Assembly (NCBI GenBank): GCA_050257395.1
Contig: JBLMWU010000301.1
Location: forward strand, 1-33,886
Length of the DNA stretch: 33,886 bases
Direction of reading: 5' to 3'
DNA from: JAIRTY01 sp050257395
Lineage (GTDB): Bacteria > Actinomycetota > Actinomycetes > Streptosporangiales > Streptosporangiaceae
Shown here: positions 21,473-29,901 of the stretch, piece after piece
Position numbering within the stretch: the first letter of the stretch is position 1
Layout of the letters: the number at the start of each line of letters is the position of its first letter
Program-made: the position numbers and the translations under genes
The notes under the pieces: generated by a model
What the model was told of the DNA's origin: nothing
What the model saw: the letters and a program-made list of their open reading frames with translations, nothing else
Databases searched by the model: none

Positions 21473-22285
21473 ATGTCCGATATCCCCAGCGGGTCCTCCC
21501 CGGCGTTCGCCCGGCGGCTCCGCCGGTCGTTCACCGGCCTGGGGGAGCTCAGCCTCCTGTTCGGCTCGGCATTAATAGGGTCCTTCCGGCGGCCGTTCTA
21601 CTGGCAGGAGTTCCTGGAGCAGTGCCGCACCGTGCTGTTCTCGAACTTCGTGCCGATCCTGCTGACCGGGACCGGGCTGGGGTTCTTCGTCTCCATCGAG
21701 GCCGGGCAGTTCTTCAAGGCCTTCTCCAGCCTCTACCGGCTGGGCGGCTTCGAGGTGATGTCCAACATCCGTGAGCTCAGCCCGGTGGCGACCGGGCTGA
21801 TGGTGGCGGGGGTGAGCGGCACCGCCATCGTCGCCGATCTCGGCGCCCGCCAGGTGCGCAACGAACTGGACGCGCTCAGCGTCATGGGCCTGTCCAACGT
21901 CCTGTTCATCGTCACCCCGCGGGCGCTGGCGCTGATGCTCATGACCGCGCTCTACAACCTGCCGATGATCGGCTTCATGATGGCCTCCGGCTTTCTGGCC
22001 GGCCACCTGCTGCTGGGGGTCAACACCGGCGGGTACCTGGCCAGCTTCTGGAGCCAGGGCACCGTCGTGGACGTGGTCAGCGGCGAGGTCAAATGCGTGC
22101 TCTTCGGCGCCATCGTGGCCGCCATCTGCATCTACAAGGGGGTCACAGCCAAAGGCGGGGCCGAGGGTGTGGCCAAAGCGGTCCACTCAGGAGTGGTCTG
22201 GTGCTTCGTCAGCATTTCCGTCTTCGAATACCTCTTCACGCCGACCGTGCTGGCGCTGTTCCACAGCCAGCTGACCCTGCGGTGA
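21473..22285 (+). CDS. yrbEA: YrbEA-type MlaE permease of the mce transporter
   Basis: A 270-residue integral membrane permease of the MlaE/YrbE family. An amphipathic N-terminus (FTGLGELSLLFGSALIG, FYWQEFLEQ) precedes five or six helices; GTAIVADLGARQVRNELDALSVMG is the conserved cytoplasmic EExxx-like coupling loop region that contacts the ATPase. YrbEA and YrbEB form the membrane core of the Mce lipid importer. ATG 21473 lies 8 nt after AGGAG and is preferred over GTG 21464. It is the first gene of the operon, 4 bp before yrbEB, and follows a regulatory region rich in palindromes. Confidence 0.93.
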   Translation: MSDIPSGSSPAFARRLRRSFTGLGELSLLFGSALIGSFRRPFYWQEFLEQCRTVLFSNFVPILLTGTGLGFFVSIEAGQFFKAFSSLYRLGGFEVMSNIRELSPVATGLMVAGVSGTAIVADLGARQVRNELDALSVMGLSNVLFIVTPRALALMLMTALYNLPMIGFMMASGFLAGHLLLGVNTGGYLASFWSQGTVVDVVSGEVKCVLFGAIVAAICIYKGVTAKGGAEGVAKAVHSGVVWCFVSISVFEYLFTPTVLALFHSQLTLR

Positions 22286-22289
22286 CGTG

Positions 22290-23120
22290 ATGGCTACCGA
22301 CACCTCGCCCGCCGAGACCGGCCTCGCGCGCAGCGCGAGCCAGGTCTTCGCCCCGTTCGACCACCTCGGGGCCATCCTCGCCTTCGCGGCCCGCGGGTTC
22401 GCCGGCGTCCCGCGCTCGATGAAGTACATGCGGGAGATCTGGTGGTACGCCGCCTTCCTGGCCATCGGGTCCACCCCGGTCGCACTGGCCATCACCTACA
22501 TCAGCGGGTCGGAATGCTCGGTCGAGGGCTACTACTCGCTGGTGCAGCTGGGCGGCGCCCAGTCGCTGGTCGGCATCTTCAATGCCCTGTGCGACACCCG
22601 CGAGATCACGCCGCTGTTCTTCGGGTTCGCCATCGGCGCCAAGGTGGGCTGCGGCATCGTGGCCGAACTGGGGACCATGCGCATCAACCAGGAGATCGAC
22701 GCCCTGGAGACGATGGGCATCCCGTCGGTCGTGTACCTGGTCTCCACCCGGTTCGTGGCATCACTCATCGTGCTGCCGCTGATGTACGTGTTCGCGCTGG
22801 ACGCCAGCTACATCGCGAGCTGGGTGGTGCAGCGGTTCCAGTTCGGCGGCCAGGTCTCGGCGGGCGTCTACTTCGACTACTTCTGGCGCTTCGCGAACCT
22901 GCACGACCTCGGCTTCTCGATCATCAAGGCGGTTGTCTTCGCGGCCATCATCATCGTCGTCGCCGTGTACCAGGGCTACCACGCCCGCGGCGGGGCGGTC
23001 GGGATCGGCCGCGCGGTGGCCCGGACCATGGCCATCAGCCTGGTCCTGGTCGTGATCTTCAACGCAGGCATGACCGAGCTGTTCTGGGGCCACAACCCGA
23101 ACTTCCCGATACCCACCTAG
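22290..23120 (+). CDS. yrbEB: YrbEB-type MlaE permease of the mce transporter
   Basis: A 276-residue MlaE family permease. MKYMREIWWYAAFLAIGSTPVAL opens the membrane domain and AKVGCGIVAELGTMRINQEIDALETMG is the family's coupling loop. It pairs with YrbEA to bind the MceG ATPase and the Mce hexamer. ATG 22290 is used; the GTG at 22287 directly upstream is equally possible. It begins 4 bp after the yrbEA stop. Confidence 0.93.
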   Translation: MATDTSPAETGLARSASQVFAPFDHLGAILAFAARGFAGVPRSMKYMREIWWYAAFLAIGSTPVALAITYISGSECSVEGYYSLVQLGGAQSLVGIFNALCDTREITPLFFGFAIGAKVGCGIVAELGTMRINQEIDALETMGIPSVVYLVSTRFVASLIVLPLMYVFALDASYIASWVVQRFQFGGQVSAGVYFDYFWRFANLHDLGFSIIKAVVFAAIIIVVAVYQGYHARGGAVGIGRAVARTMAISLVLVVIFNAGMTELFWGHNPNFPIPT

Positions 23121-23141
23121 CCCAGGCAGGAAAGACGAGAG

Positions 23142-23942
23142 ATGGCACTGTTCGTGCGCGACGCCCCACGCCCCGTCGCCCAGCCGGAATCAGCGGTGGT
23201 GACGTGCCGGGGAGTGGAGAAAGCCTTCGGCCGGCACAAGGTACTCGACGGGGTGACCTGTGACATCCCGCGCGGTCAGGTGACCGTGATCATGGGCCCG
23301 TCCGGCACCGGCAAGTCGGTGCTGCTGAGCCACTTCGTCGGCCTGCTGCTGCCGGACGCCGGCGAGGTGATCGTCAACCGGTTCAGCGTGCCCGACCTGA
23401 ACGAGAAGGAACTGCTGGCGCTGCGCCGGCAGGTCGGCATGCTGTTCCAGGACGGCGCCCTGTTCTCCTCCATGAACCTGTACGACAACGTGGCGTTCCC
23501 GCTCCGCCAGCACACCAGGATGGGCGAGCGGCAGATCCGCGAGATCGTGATGGCCCGGCTGGAGGAGGTCGGCCTGGCCGGCGCCGAGCAGCGGATGCCC
23601 AACGAGCTCTCCGGCGGCATGCGCAAGCGCGCCGGGTTCGCCCGCGCCCTGGTGCTGGAGCCGAAGATCCTGCTGTGCGACGAGCCGGACTCCGGCCTGG
23701 ACCCCGTCCGCACCGCCCTGCTCTGCCAGCTCATCAAGGACGTGCAGCAGCGGCACAACTGCAGCGCCGTCATCATCAGTCACGACATCAAGGCGGTGTT
23801 CGAGATCGCCGACTACGTCATCCTCCTGCACCGCGGCCGGGTGGTGGAGCAGGGCAGCAAGGAGCAGCTGCGGCGCTCGGCGAACCACTTCACCCGGCAG
23901 TTCCTGGAGGGGGCGGCGCAGGGGCCGCTCCGGATGGACTGA
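23142..23942 (+). CDS. MceG/Mkl-type ABC transporter ATPase
   Basis: A 266-residue ATPase with Walker A GPSGTGKS (52-59), Q-loop Q103 (LFQDGALF), signature LSGGM (156-160), Walker B ILLCDE with E181 and switch H214 (IISHD). LSGGM followed by RKR is typical of the MlaF/MceG group. It would drive lipid movement through YrbEA/B. The start follows GGAAAG and GAGAG. It overlaps the mceA start by 1 nt. In mycobacteria the single mceG gene lies apart from the mce operons; here it is inside the operon, so this transporter does not depend on a shared ATPase. Confidence 0.95.
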   Translation: MALFVRDAPRPVAQPESAVVTCRGVEKAFGRHKVLDGVTCDIPRGQVTVIMGPSGTGKSVLLSHFVGLLLPDAGEVIVNRFSVPDLNEKELLALRRQVGMLFQDGALFSSMNLYDNVAFPLRQHTRMGERQIREIVMARLEEVGLAGAEQRMPNELSGGMRKRAGFARALVLEPKILLCDEPDSGLDPVRTALLCQLIKDVQQRHNCSAVIISHDIKAVFEIADYVILLHRGRVVEQGSKEQLRRSANHFTRQFLEGAAQGPLRMD

Positions 23943-25243
23943 TGAGCATCCGCGACGCCGGGCGGCGCCCGGACATGTCCAGCCGCACCGCAGCCAACGG
24001 CAACGGGCGCGGTGGCGAGTTCGACCGGATGCTGGACGGCGGCCGGCCCCAGCGGCCGTCCGTGCGCCAGGGCCTGAGCAGGCTGATGGTCGCGGCTATC
24101 ATCGCGGTGCTGCTGCTCACCGTGATCCTCACCCAGCGCCTGCTGGCCCCCGCCAGCTACCTGGTGCGCATCCCGACCGCCGACGCCAGCGGCATCTTCG
24201 CCGGCAGCGACGTCACGATCGCGGGCGTCAACGCTGGCACCGTGCGCAGCGTCTCGCTGGCCCCGAACGGCGACGCCGTGATCACGGCCGCCCTCGACCC
24301 CTCGTTCGCGCCCATGCATACCAGCGCCACCGCCCAGCTGCGCCCCAAGAGCCTGCTCGGTGAGATGTACGTGTCGCTGGACCCGGGCACCCGCGGGCCG
24401 ACCCTGCCCTCGGGCGCGACGCTGTCCCGGCTCCAGGTCAACCGGTCCACCGACCTGCAGCAGGTCTTCAACATGTTCGACCAGCCGACCCGCTCGAAGC
24501 TGCAGACCCTCGTCGATGAGCTCGGCGGCGGCGTGGCCGGCCGCGGCGACCAGCTCAACCAGGCCATCCCGGCCGGCAGCCACGACATCGCCGACCTGTC
24601 GAAGATCACGTCCACGCTGAACGCCAGGAGCGCGGAGCTGCAGTCCGTGCTGGGTACGCTCAACACGGTCACCACCGAGCTGGCCCGCAGCGACCGGCGC
24701 AAGCAGCTCGGCGTGCTGATCCAGAGCACCCAGCAGCTGATGGCCAACCTGCGCGGCCAGCAGGCGCAGCTCCAGCGGGCGGTGGTCACCGCCGACGCCG
24801 CGCTCGGCAACCTGCACCAGGGCCTGCAGGGCACCGCCCCCGCGCTGGGCACCATCGCCGCCACCCTGCCCGCGACGGTGTCGGCCGGCAACCGGCTGCT
24901 CGCGCCGCTGGCGACCGGCGCCAACACCCTCATGCCGCAGCTGAACAACCTCATCAAGGGCATCCAGGCCGGGCCGTCGGTGTTCGGCGGCCGGGACGCC
25001 AGCGGCTACGCGACCCGCATCTCGCTGGTGCTGGGCTGCGGCAGCATCAGCGTGTGCTCGCAGCTGACCGGCCCGCTGTCCAGCATCCCCGGGCTGGGCA
25101 GCGTGCCCGGGGTGGGCACCGGGCTGCCGAACCCGAACCTGGGGCTCCCGGGATCGTCCCCGTCCTCGTCGTCGTCCGGTGGCTCCGGCAAGGGCGGCTC
25201 CGGCGGCGGCATCCTCGGGTTCCTGCTGGGAGGCAAGCAGTGA
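23942..25243 (+). CDS. mceA: Mce family protein, MceA position
   Basis: A 433-residue Mce protein. A polar cytoplasmic N-terminus of about 48 residues precedes one transmembrane helix (about 48-64, LMVAAIIAVLLLTVIL) and an MlaD domain (about 73-150) with ASGIFAGSDVTIAGVNAGTVRSV and LLGEMYVSLDPG. The rest is a long helical region (LQQVFNMFDQPTRSKLQTL onwards) that in other Mce proteins forms the periplasmic tunnel, and a Ser/Gly-rich tail. Two late Cys (LGCGSISVC) may form a disulfide. The ATG at 23942 overlaps the ATPase stop (TGATG). Confidence 0.92.
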   Translation: MSIRDAGRRPDMSSRTAANGNGRGGEFDRMLDGGRPQRPSVRQGLSRLMVAAIIAVLLLTVILTQRLLAPASYLVRIPTADASGIFAGSDVTIAGVNAGTVRSVSLAPNGDAVITAALDPSFAPMHTSATAQLRPKSLLGEMYVSLDPGTRGPTLPSGATLSRLQVNRSTDLQQVFNMFDQPTRSKLQTLVDELGGGVAGRGDQLNQAIPAGSHDIADLSKITSTLNARSAELQSVLGTLNTVTTELARSDRRKQLGVLIQSTQQLMANLRGQQAQLQRAVVTADAALGNLHQGLQGTAPALGTIAATLPATVSAGNRLLAPLATGANTLMPQLNNLIKGIQAGPSVFGGRDASGYATRISLVLGCGSISVCSQLTGPLSSIPGLGSVPGVGTGLPNPNLGLPGSSPSSSSSGGSGKGGSGGGILGFLLGGKQ

Positions 25244-26340
25244 GAAGCCGCTGGAACCTGCCCATCTTCGCCGGCTACGCCGCGGCCGCCGTGGCGGTGC
25301 TCGGCTACCTGTTCCTGCACATGGGCGGCATGTTCACCTTCCAGCCCACCTACCAGCTGACCGCGGACTTCACCAACGCCAGCAACCTGGTGCCCGGTGA
25401 CGACGTGACCGTCTCCGGGGTCACGGTGGGCCGGGTCGCCTCGGTCCAGCCCATCCAGGGCGGGGCCCAGGTGAACATGCAGATGCAGCAGCAGTACGCG
25501 CCGGTGTACCAGGACGCCCGCGCGATGGTCAAGATCAAGAACGTCCTCGACGAGTCCTACGTCGAGCTCTACCGCGGCAACGCCACCGCCGGCCCGCTGC
25601 CCGAGGGCGGCACCATCCCGCGCAGCCGCACGCTGACCCCGATCGAGCTGGCGCAGGTCCTCAACGTCCTCAACCCGGACACCCGGACCCAGCTGGCCTC
25701 GCTCGTGAACAACCTCGGGGCCTCCGTGCAGGGCCGGGGGCAGACCCTCAACGGCACGGCGGGGACGCTGAAGGTGACCGCCCAGGCGCTGGACGGCATC
25801 GCCCACGCCGTGGCCCACCAGCAGGTCAACCTCGGCTCGCTGATCACGACGCTCAGCAAGGTGCTGGCCACCCTGGCCGCCTGGCATCAGCAACTCCGGT
25901 CGCTGGTGTACGACTGGGACGGGGTCATGCGCGCGCTGGCCGCGCACGAACAGCAGCTGCAGGGCCTGGTCGTCAACGAGAACCAGGTGATGTCCATCCT
26001 CGACCAGGCGCTGGGCGGCAACGCCGGCTCGCTCAACAGCGCGATCCGCCAGACGCCGGAGCTGATCAACAACGCCAACGGCTACACCGGCAACGGCCAG
26101 GTCATCTTCGGCAAGCTCGCGAACAACGTGCAGCCGATCGACGAGCTCTTCTACGAGCTGGCCTCGGTGTTCAGCGCCACCGACAGCCAGGGCAACCACT
26201 ATTGGCGGGTCTACCCGGTCAGCGGCGGCCTCGGCACCATCAGCACCCCGCTCATCGGCTCCGGCGGCAGCAAGGCCAAGGGCAGCAAGGGGCTGCCGCT
26301 GCTCCCGTCGGGCAGCAGCACCACGAAGGGCACGCCATGA
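25240..26340 (+). CDS. mceB: Mce family protein, MceB position
   Basis: A 366-residue protein. GTG 25240 overlaps the mceA stop (GTGA) and follows GGGAGG. One transmembrane helix (about 8-28) leads to the MlaD domain (about 38-110) with FTNASNLVPGDDVTVSGVTV and VKIKNVLDESYVELYRG. A helical domain with ALDGIAHAVAHQQ and AHEQQLQGLVV follows, then NNANGYTGNGQ and a Gly/Ser/Lys tail. It is one subunit of the six-protein Mce complex carrying lipid between membrane and outer envelope. The substrate is unknown. Confidence 0.92.
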   Translation: MRSRWNLPIFAGYAAAAVAVLGYLFLHMGGMFTFQPTYQLTADFTNASNLVPGDDVTVSGVTVGRVASVQPIQGGAQVNMQMQQQYAPVYQDARAMVKIKNVLDESYVELYRGNATAGPLPEGGTIPRSRTLTPIELAQVLNVLNPDTRTQLASLVNNLGASVQGRGQTLNGTAGTLKVTAQALDGIAHAVAHQQVNLGSLITTLSKVLATLAAWHQQLRSLVYDWDGVMRALAAHEQQLQGLVVNENQVMSILDQALGGNAGSLNSAIRQTPELINNANGYTGNGQVIFGKLANNVQPIDELFYELASVFSATDSQGNHYWRVYPVSGGLGTISTPLIGSGGSKAKGSKGLPLLPSGSSTTKGTP

Positions 26341-27512
26341 GAATACGCAAGCGCGCCTTTGCCGACCTGATCCTCGTGGCCGCCTTCGCGGTGCTCTGCG
26401 TCGGCGGGCTCGGCTACCTGGCCAGGGGCATGGGCATGCCCATCCCCTTCACCCACCAGGGCTGGATACTCAAGGCCAGGTTCGTGCACGCCGAGGGCCT
26501 GGTCGCGCAGTCCGACGTCTACGAGAACGGCGTCCACGTGGGCCACGTCCTCGGCATCGCACCGGCCGGGACCCAGGGCGCCATCGTCACCATGCAGATG
26601 GACCCGGGGGTGGTCATCCGCCGGGACGTGAAGGCCTACGTGCAGCCCAAGACGTCGATCGGCGACACCTACGTCGGGCTGGTGCGCACGCCCTACTCCA
26701 GCGCACCGGTCGTCGGCAGCGGCTACGTGATCCCGCTCGCGCGCACCGGCCAGTCGGTCCAGCTCGACCAGATCCTCAACACCATGGACCCGGCCACCCG
26801 GGCCGCGGCCAGCCAGAACCTGCAGGAGCTCGGCATCGCGGTGAAGGGCCGCGCCGGCGACATCCACACCTCGGTGCCGCAGGTCAACCAGGTGGTGAGC
26901 AACCTGCAGCCGCTCGTGCAGGTCGCCGACGCCCGCCAGCAGGACCTGAACCAGATCCTGCTCCACCTCTCGGTCATCATGCGCACGCTGGCACAGGAGC
27001 AGCAGCAGGTCGGCCGGCTGGTCAGCAACGGCGACAGCGCCATGGGCGCGATCGCCGGCCGCGACCACGCGCTGGGCGGCACCGTCAGCCAGGGCAACCA
27101 GCTCCTGAATTCACTGCAGCGGATCCTGAACGGGCTGACGCCGGCTGACCGTGCCTCGCTGGCCAAGTCGCCGCCCACGATCAAGACAGGGCTGCAGCTG
27201 CTGGCCCAGCTCAACCCGGTCATCGACCGGCTGCTGCCGGAGATCCTGCTAGCCCAGATCAACTACCCGAACAACCAGAACGGCGTGGTCAGCGCCGGCT
27301 CGCAGGCCGTCGCCCGCGAGTGGATCTCCGCCTTCGCCCAGCACGACAGCAACGGCCACGCCATGCGGATGACCCCGATCCTCGGCCTGGGCAACGTCGG
27401 CCTGGGCTCACTGGGCAGCGGCGGCAGCTCGCCGTCAGTCCCGCAGATCCCGACCCACGACGCGGCCGGCGGCTCCATCCCGTCGGTCGCCCAGCTCCTC
27501 CTGGGGTTGTGA
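26337..27512 (+). CDS. mceC: Mce family protein, MceC position
   Basis: A 391-residue protein with an ATGA overlap with mceB. The basic MRIRKR start is followed by one transmembrane helix and the MlaD domain (about 45-120) with RFVHAEGLVAQSDVYENGVHVG and KTSIGDTYVGL. A long helical region contains LDQILNTMDPATRA, LNQILLHLSVIMRTLAQEQQQ and ARQQDL. The tail is Gly/Ser/Pro-rich. It is part of the Mce hexamer. Confidence 0.92.
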   Translation: MRIRKRAFADLILVAAFAVLCVGGLGYLARGMGMPIPFTHQGWILKARFVHAEGLVAQSDVYENGVHVGHVLGIAPAGTQGAIVTMQMDPGVVIRRDVKAYVQPKTSIGDTYVGLVRTPYSSAPVVGSGYVIPLARTGQSVQLDQILNTMDPATRAAASQNLQELGIAVKGRAGDIHTSVPQVNQVVSNLQPLVQVADARQQDLNQILLHLSVIMRTLAQEQQQVGRLVSNGDSAMGAIAGRDHALGGTVSQGNQLLNSLQRILNGLTPADRASLAKSPPTIKTGLQLLAQLNPVIDRLLPEILLAQINYPNNQNGVVSAGSQAVAREWISAFAQHDSNGHAMRMTPILGLGNVGLGSLGSGGSSPSVPQIPTHDAAGGSIPSVAQLLLGL

Positions 27513-28561
27513 TGACCAAGTCGCTCAGGTTCCTGCCGCTGGCGATCGTGCTGGCCCTGCTGCTGGTGGGCGCCCTGCTCGTGGTCCGGGGCGCCAGCTC
27601 CCCGTACACGGTGCGGGTGTACCTCCAGTCCGCGCAGCGCCTGGTGCCGGGCAACAACGTGGACATGGACGGCGTGCCGGTCGGGCACGTGACCGCGGTG
27701 CAGCTCGCGCCGGACAACGGCGCGGCCGGGGCCATCGTGACCATCGCGGTCAACGGCGCCAACGCGCCGCTGCGGCAGGGCACCCGGGCCATCGTCCGGC
27801 CGAACGGCGTGATCGGGGACATGTCGCTGAACCTGAGCCCGGTCCAGGGCGGCGCGGCCATCCCGTCCGGCGGCAGCATCCCGCTGGAAGACACCCAGGT
27901 CTCGGTCACCCTCGACCAGGTGACGAACGTGCTGACCGGGAAGACGCGGCAGGAGCTCAAGACGCTGATCCAGCAGGGCGGCGTGGCGCTGAAGGGCCAG
28001 GGGCCCGGGGTCAACCACGTGCTGGCGCAGCTGCCGCAGATCTCCGCCGACCTGGCCGGGACCACCGGCTCCCTCGACCAGCAGACGCAGCAGCTCAGCG
28101 ACCTGGACGCGGAGTTCGCGCGGGTGGCCGGCATGATCTCCGGCGAGCACACGAGCCTGACCGGCGACATCGCCAACGGCGCCAATTTCCTCGGCACGCT
28201 GGCGCAGCACCAGGTCGCCCTGCGGCAGGAGCTGACGTCGGCGAACAGCTCGTTCAGCCAGGCGAACAGCGTGCTGACCGGCCGCACCCAGTCGGTGCGC
28301 CAGATCCTGGCGCAGATGCCCCACCTGCTCGACCTGCTGCGGGCGCTGCAGAGCCGCGCCGCCACCTCGGCTCAGATCATCAACCCCTGCATGCAGAACC
28401 TGCTCACCACGCTCAGTTATCTGGCCAGCGCTGACAACTACCGCCAGTCCGCAGGCGCGACCGACGGGGCTGGTTACATGCTCCGGGTCAACCCGCAGCT
28501 GGTCGGGCCGGAATCCGGCACGTTCTCGCCGCAGGCCGCCTGCACGGGAGGCCACGGCTGA
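27512..28561 (+). CDS. mceD: Mce family protein, MceD position
   Basis: A 349-residue protein whose ATG overlaps the mceC stop by 1 nt (TGATG). One transmembrane helix (about 6-26, FLPLAIVLALLLVGALLV) precedes the MlaD domain with SAQRLVPGNNVDMDGVPVG and GVIGDMSLNLSP. The helical region begins LDQVTNVLTGKTRQELKTL. A pair of Cys residues lies near the end (NPCMQN and QAACTGG). It is part of the Mce hexamer. Confidence 0.92.
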   Translation: MTKSLRFLPLAIVLALLLVGALLVVRGASSPYTVRVYLQSAQRLVPGNNVDMDGVPVGHVTAVQLAPDNGAAGAIVTIAVNGANAPLRQGTRAIVRPNGVIGDMSLNLSPVQGGAAIPSGGSIPLEDTQVSVTLDQVTNVLTGKTRQELKTLIQQGGVALKGQGPGVNHVLAQLPQISADLAGTTGSLDQQTQQLSDLDAEFARVAGMISGEHTSLTGDIANGANFLGTLAQHQVALRQELTSANSSFSQANSVLTGRTQSVRQILAQMPHLLDLLRALQSRAATSAQIINPCMQNLLTTLSYLASADNYRQSAGATDGAGYMLRVNPQLVGPESGTFSPQAACTGGHG

Positions 28562-29901
28562 TGCGCCTGACCAACGGAAACGCCCACCGCGCCGGGATCA
28601 TCCTGGTGACGGCCATCCTCTTGGTCGTGGTGGCCGCGGTGGGGATCAACATGAGTGCCGGGCTGCCGTTCAACATCAGCCTCGGCTTCCCGCCCAGCCA
28701 CGACTACATCCTGTCCGCCGACTTCACCGACGCCAACGGCGTCACCCCGGGCGCCAACGTGCTCATGGCGGGTGCCCAGATCGGGCAGGTGACCGGGATC
28801 CGCATCGACCACAACCGCGCGGTGGTGACGATGCGGATCAGCCAGAAGTACGGGCCGCTGCACCGGGGCACCGTCGCGGCGATCCGCTACTCGACCCTGC
28901 TGGCGCAGAAGTACGTGGAGCTGACCCCCGCCTCCGGCACCGCGGCGCTGCCCAGCGGGACCACCATCCCCAGCAACGAGACGGTGACGCCGGTCGACTT
29001 CGACCAGATGCTGTCCAGCCTCGACGCCAGGACCCGGCAGCAGGTGCAGGTGCTGGTCCAGCAGCTCGGCGGGGGCATCACCGGTGAGCAGGCGGCCATC
29101 AACGCGCTGCTCGACCACCTGGCCGGGCTGAGCGAGCAGTCCCCGCCCGCCCTGGACACGTTCACGGCCCGCGATCCCCAGCTGTCGTCCATCCTGCGGA
29201 ACCTGACCGTGGTCAGCGCCCGGCTGGCCGCCAGCCATCAGCAGCTGGGCGGGCTGGTGAACCAGACGTCGATGGTCACCGAGACGCTGGCCCGCAACGA
29301 CACCAGCCTGGACGGCCTGCTGGTGCACCTGGCCAGCGTCAGCCAGGACACGAGCGCGACACTCAAGGGCAACCAGGCGAACCTGCGCAAGACCGTGAAC
29401 ACCCTCAGCCCGTTCCTGGTCCGGCTCACGCCGCAGCTCAGCACGACCGGCGGCTACCTGCAGCAGGGCGCGCCGACGCTGAAGGCCGAGATGACCCAGC
29501 TGATCCCCGAGGTGGTCAGCGCGATCTCCGGCCAGGATGCGGGCGGCAACTACCTCCGGCAGTACGTGGTCATCAACACCTGCTACGACTTCATGAGCAA
29601 GACCCGTGCCAAGCCGAAGGGCAACGGCCAGTGCCTGGCGCAGGTCAGCGGCCTGGGCGGGCAGGCCGGAGCGGGCGGGACCGGCGCCGGCAAGCGCAAC
29701 CAGGCCCGCTGCAAGCAGGCGCCGGCCTCGGCGACCCCGCGGCCGTCCGCCAGTTCCTCACTGCCGCTCCCGCTGCCCTCGTCCTCGGCCAGCCCCTGCG
29801 CCAAGCCGCGGTCAGGCACCATGTCACCGGCACCTTCACCCAGCCCGTCGTCCGGCGGCCTGCTCGGGTCCATCTTCAGCTTCTTCGGAGGCGGGTCGTA
29901 A
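28561..29901 (+). CDS. mceE: Mce family protein, MceE position, without lipobox
   Basis: A 446-residue protein overlapping mceD by 1 nt. The N-terminal helix (about 12-33, GIILVTAILLVVVAAVG) precedes the MlaD domain with FTDANGVTPGANVLMAGAQIG and LLAQKYVEL. The helical region follows, then a long Ser/Pro-rich tail with several Cys (NTCYDF, QCLAQ, ARCKQ, SPCAK). In mycobacteria the MceE subunit is usually a lipoprotein; no Cys is present near the N-terminal helix here, so lipidation is not expected. The tail may span the cell wall. Confidence 0.9.
   Translation: MRLTNGNAHRAGIILVTAILLVVVAAVGINMSAGLPFNISLGFPPSHDYILSADFTDANGVTPGANVLMAGAQIGQVTGIRIDHNRAVVTMRISQKYGPLHRGTVAAIRYSTLLAQKYVELTPASGTAALPSGTTIPSNETVTPVDFDQMLSSLDARTRQQVQVLVQQLGGGITGEQAAINALLDHLAGLSEQSPPALDTFTARDPQLSSILRNLTVVSARLAASHQQLGGLVNQTSMVTETLARNDTSLDGLLVHLASVSQDTSATLKGNQANLRKTVNTLSPFLVRLTPQLSTTGGYLQQGAPTLKAEMTQLIPEVVSAISGQDAGGNYLRQYVVINTCYDFMSKTRAKPKGNGQCLAQVSGLGGQAGAGGTGAGKRNQARCKQAPASATPRPSASSSLPLPLPSSSASPCAKPRSGTMSPAPSPSPSSGGLLGSIFSFFGGGS

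Noticed and set aside
21146..21534. Two minus-strand frames (about 107 and 113 codons) upstream of the mce operon
   Set aside because: They overlap each other and the yrbEA start, have no ribosome binding site or recognisable motif, and lie in an AT-richer region expected to be a promoter.
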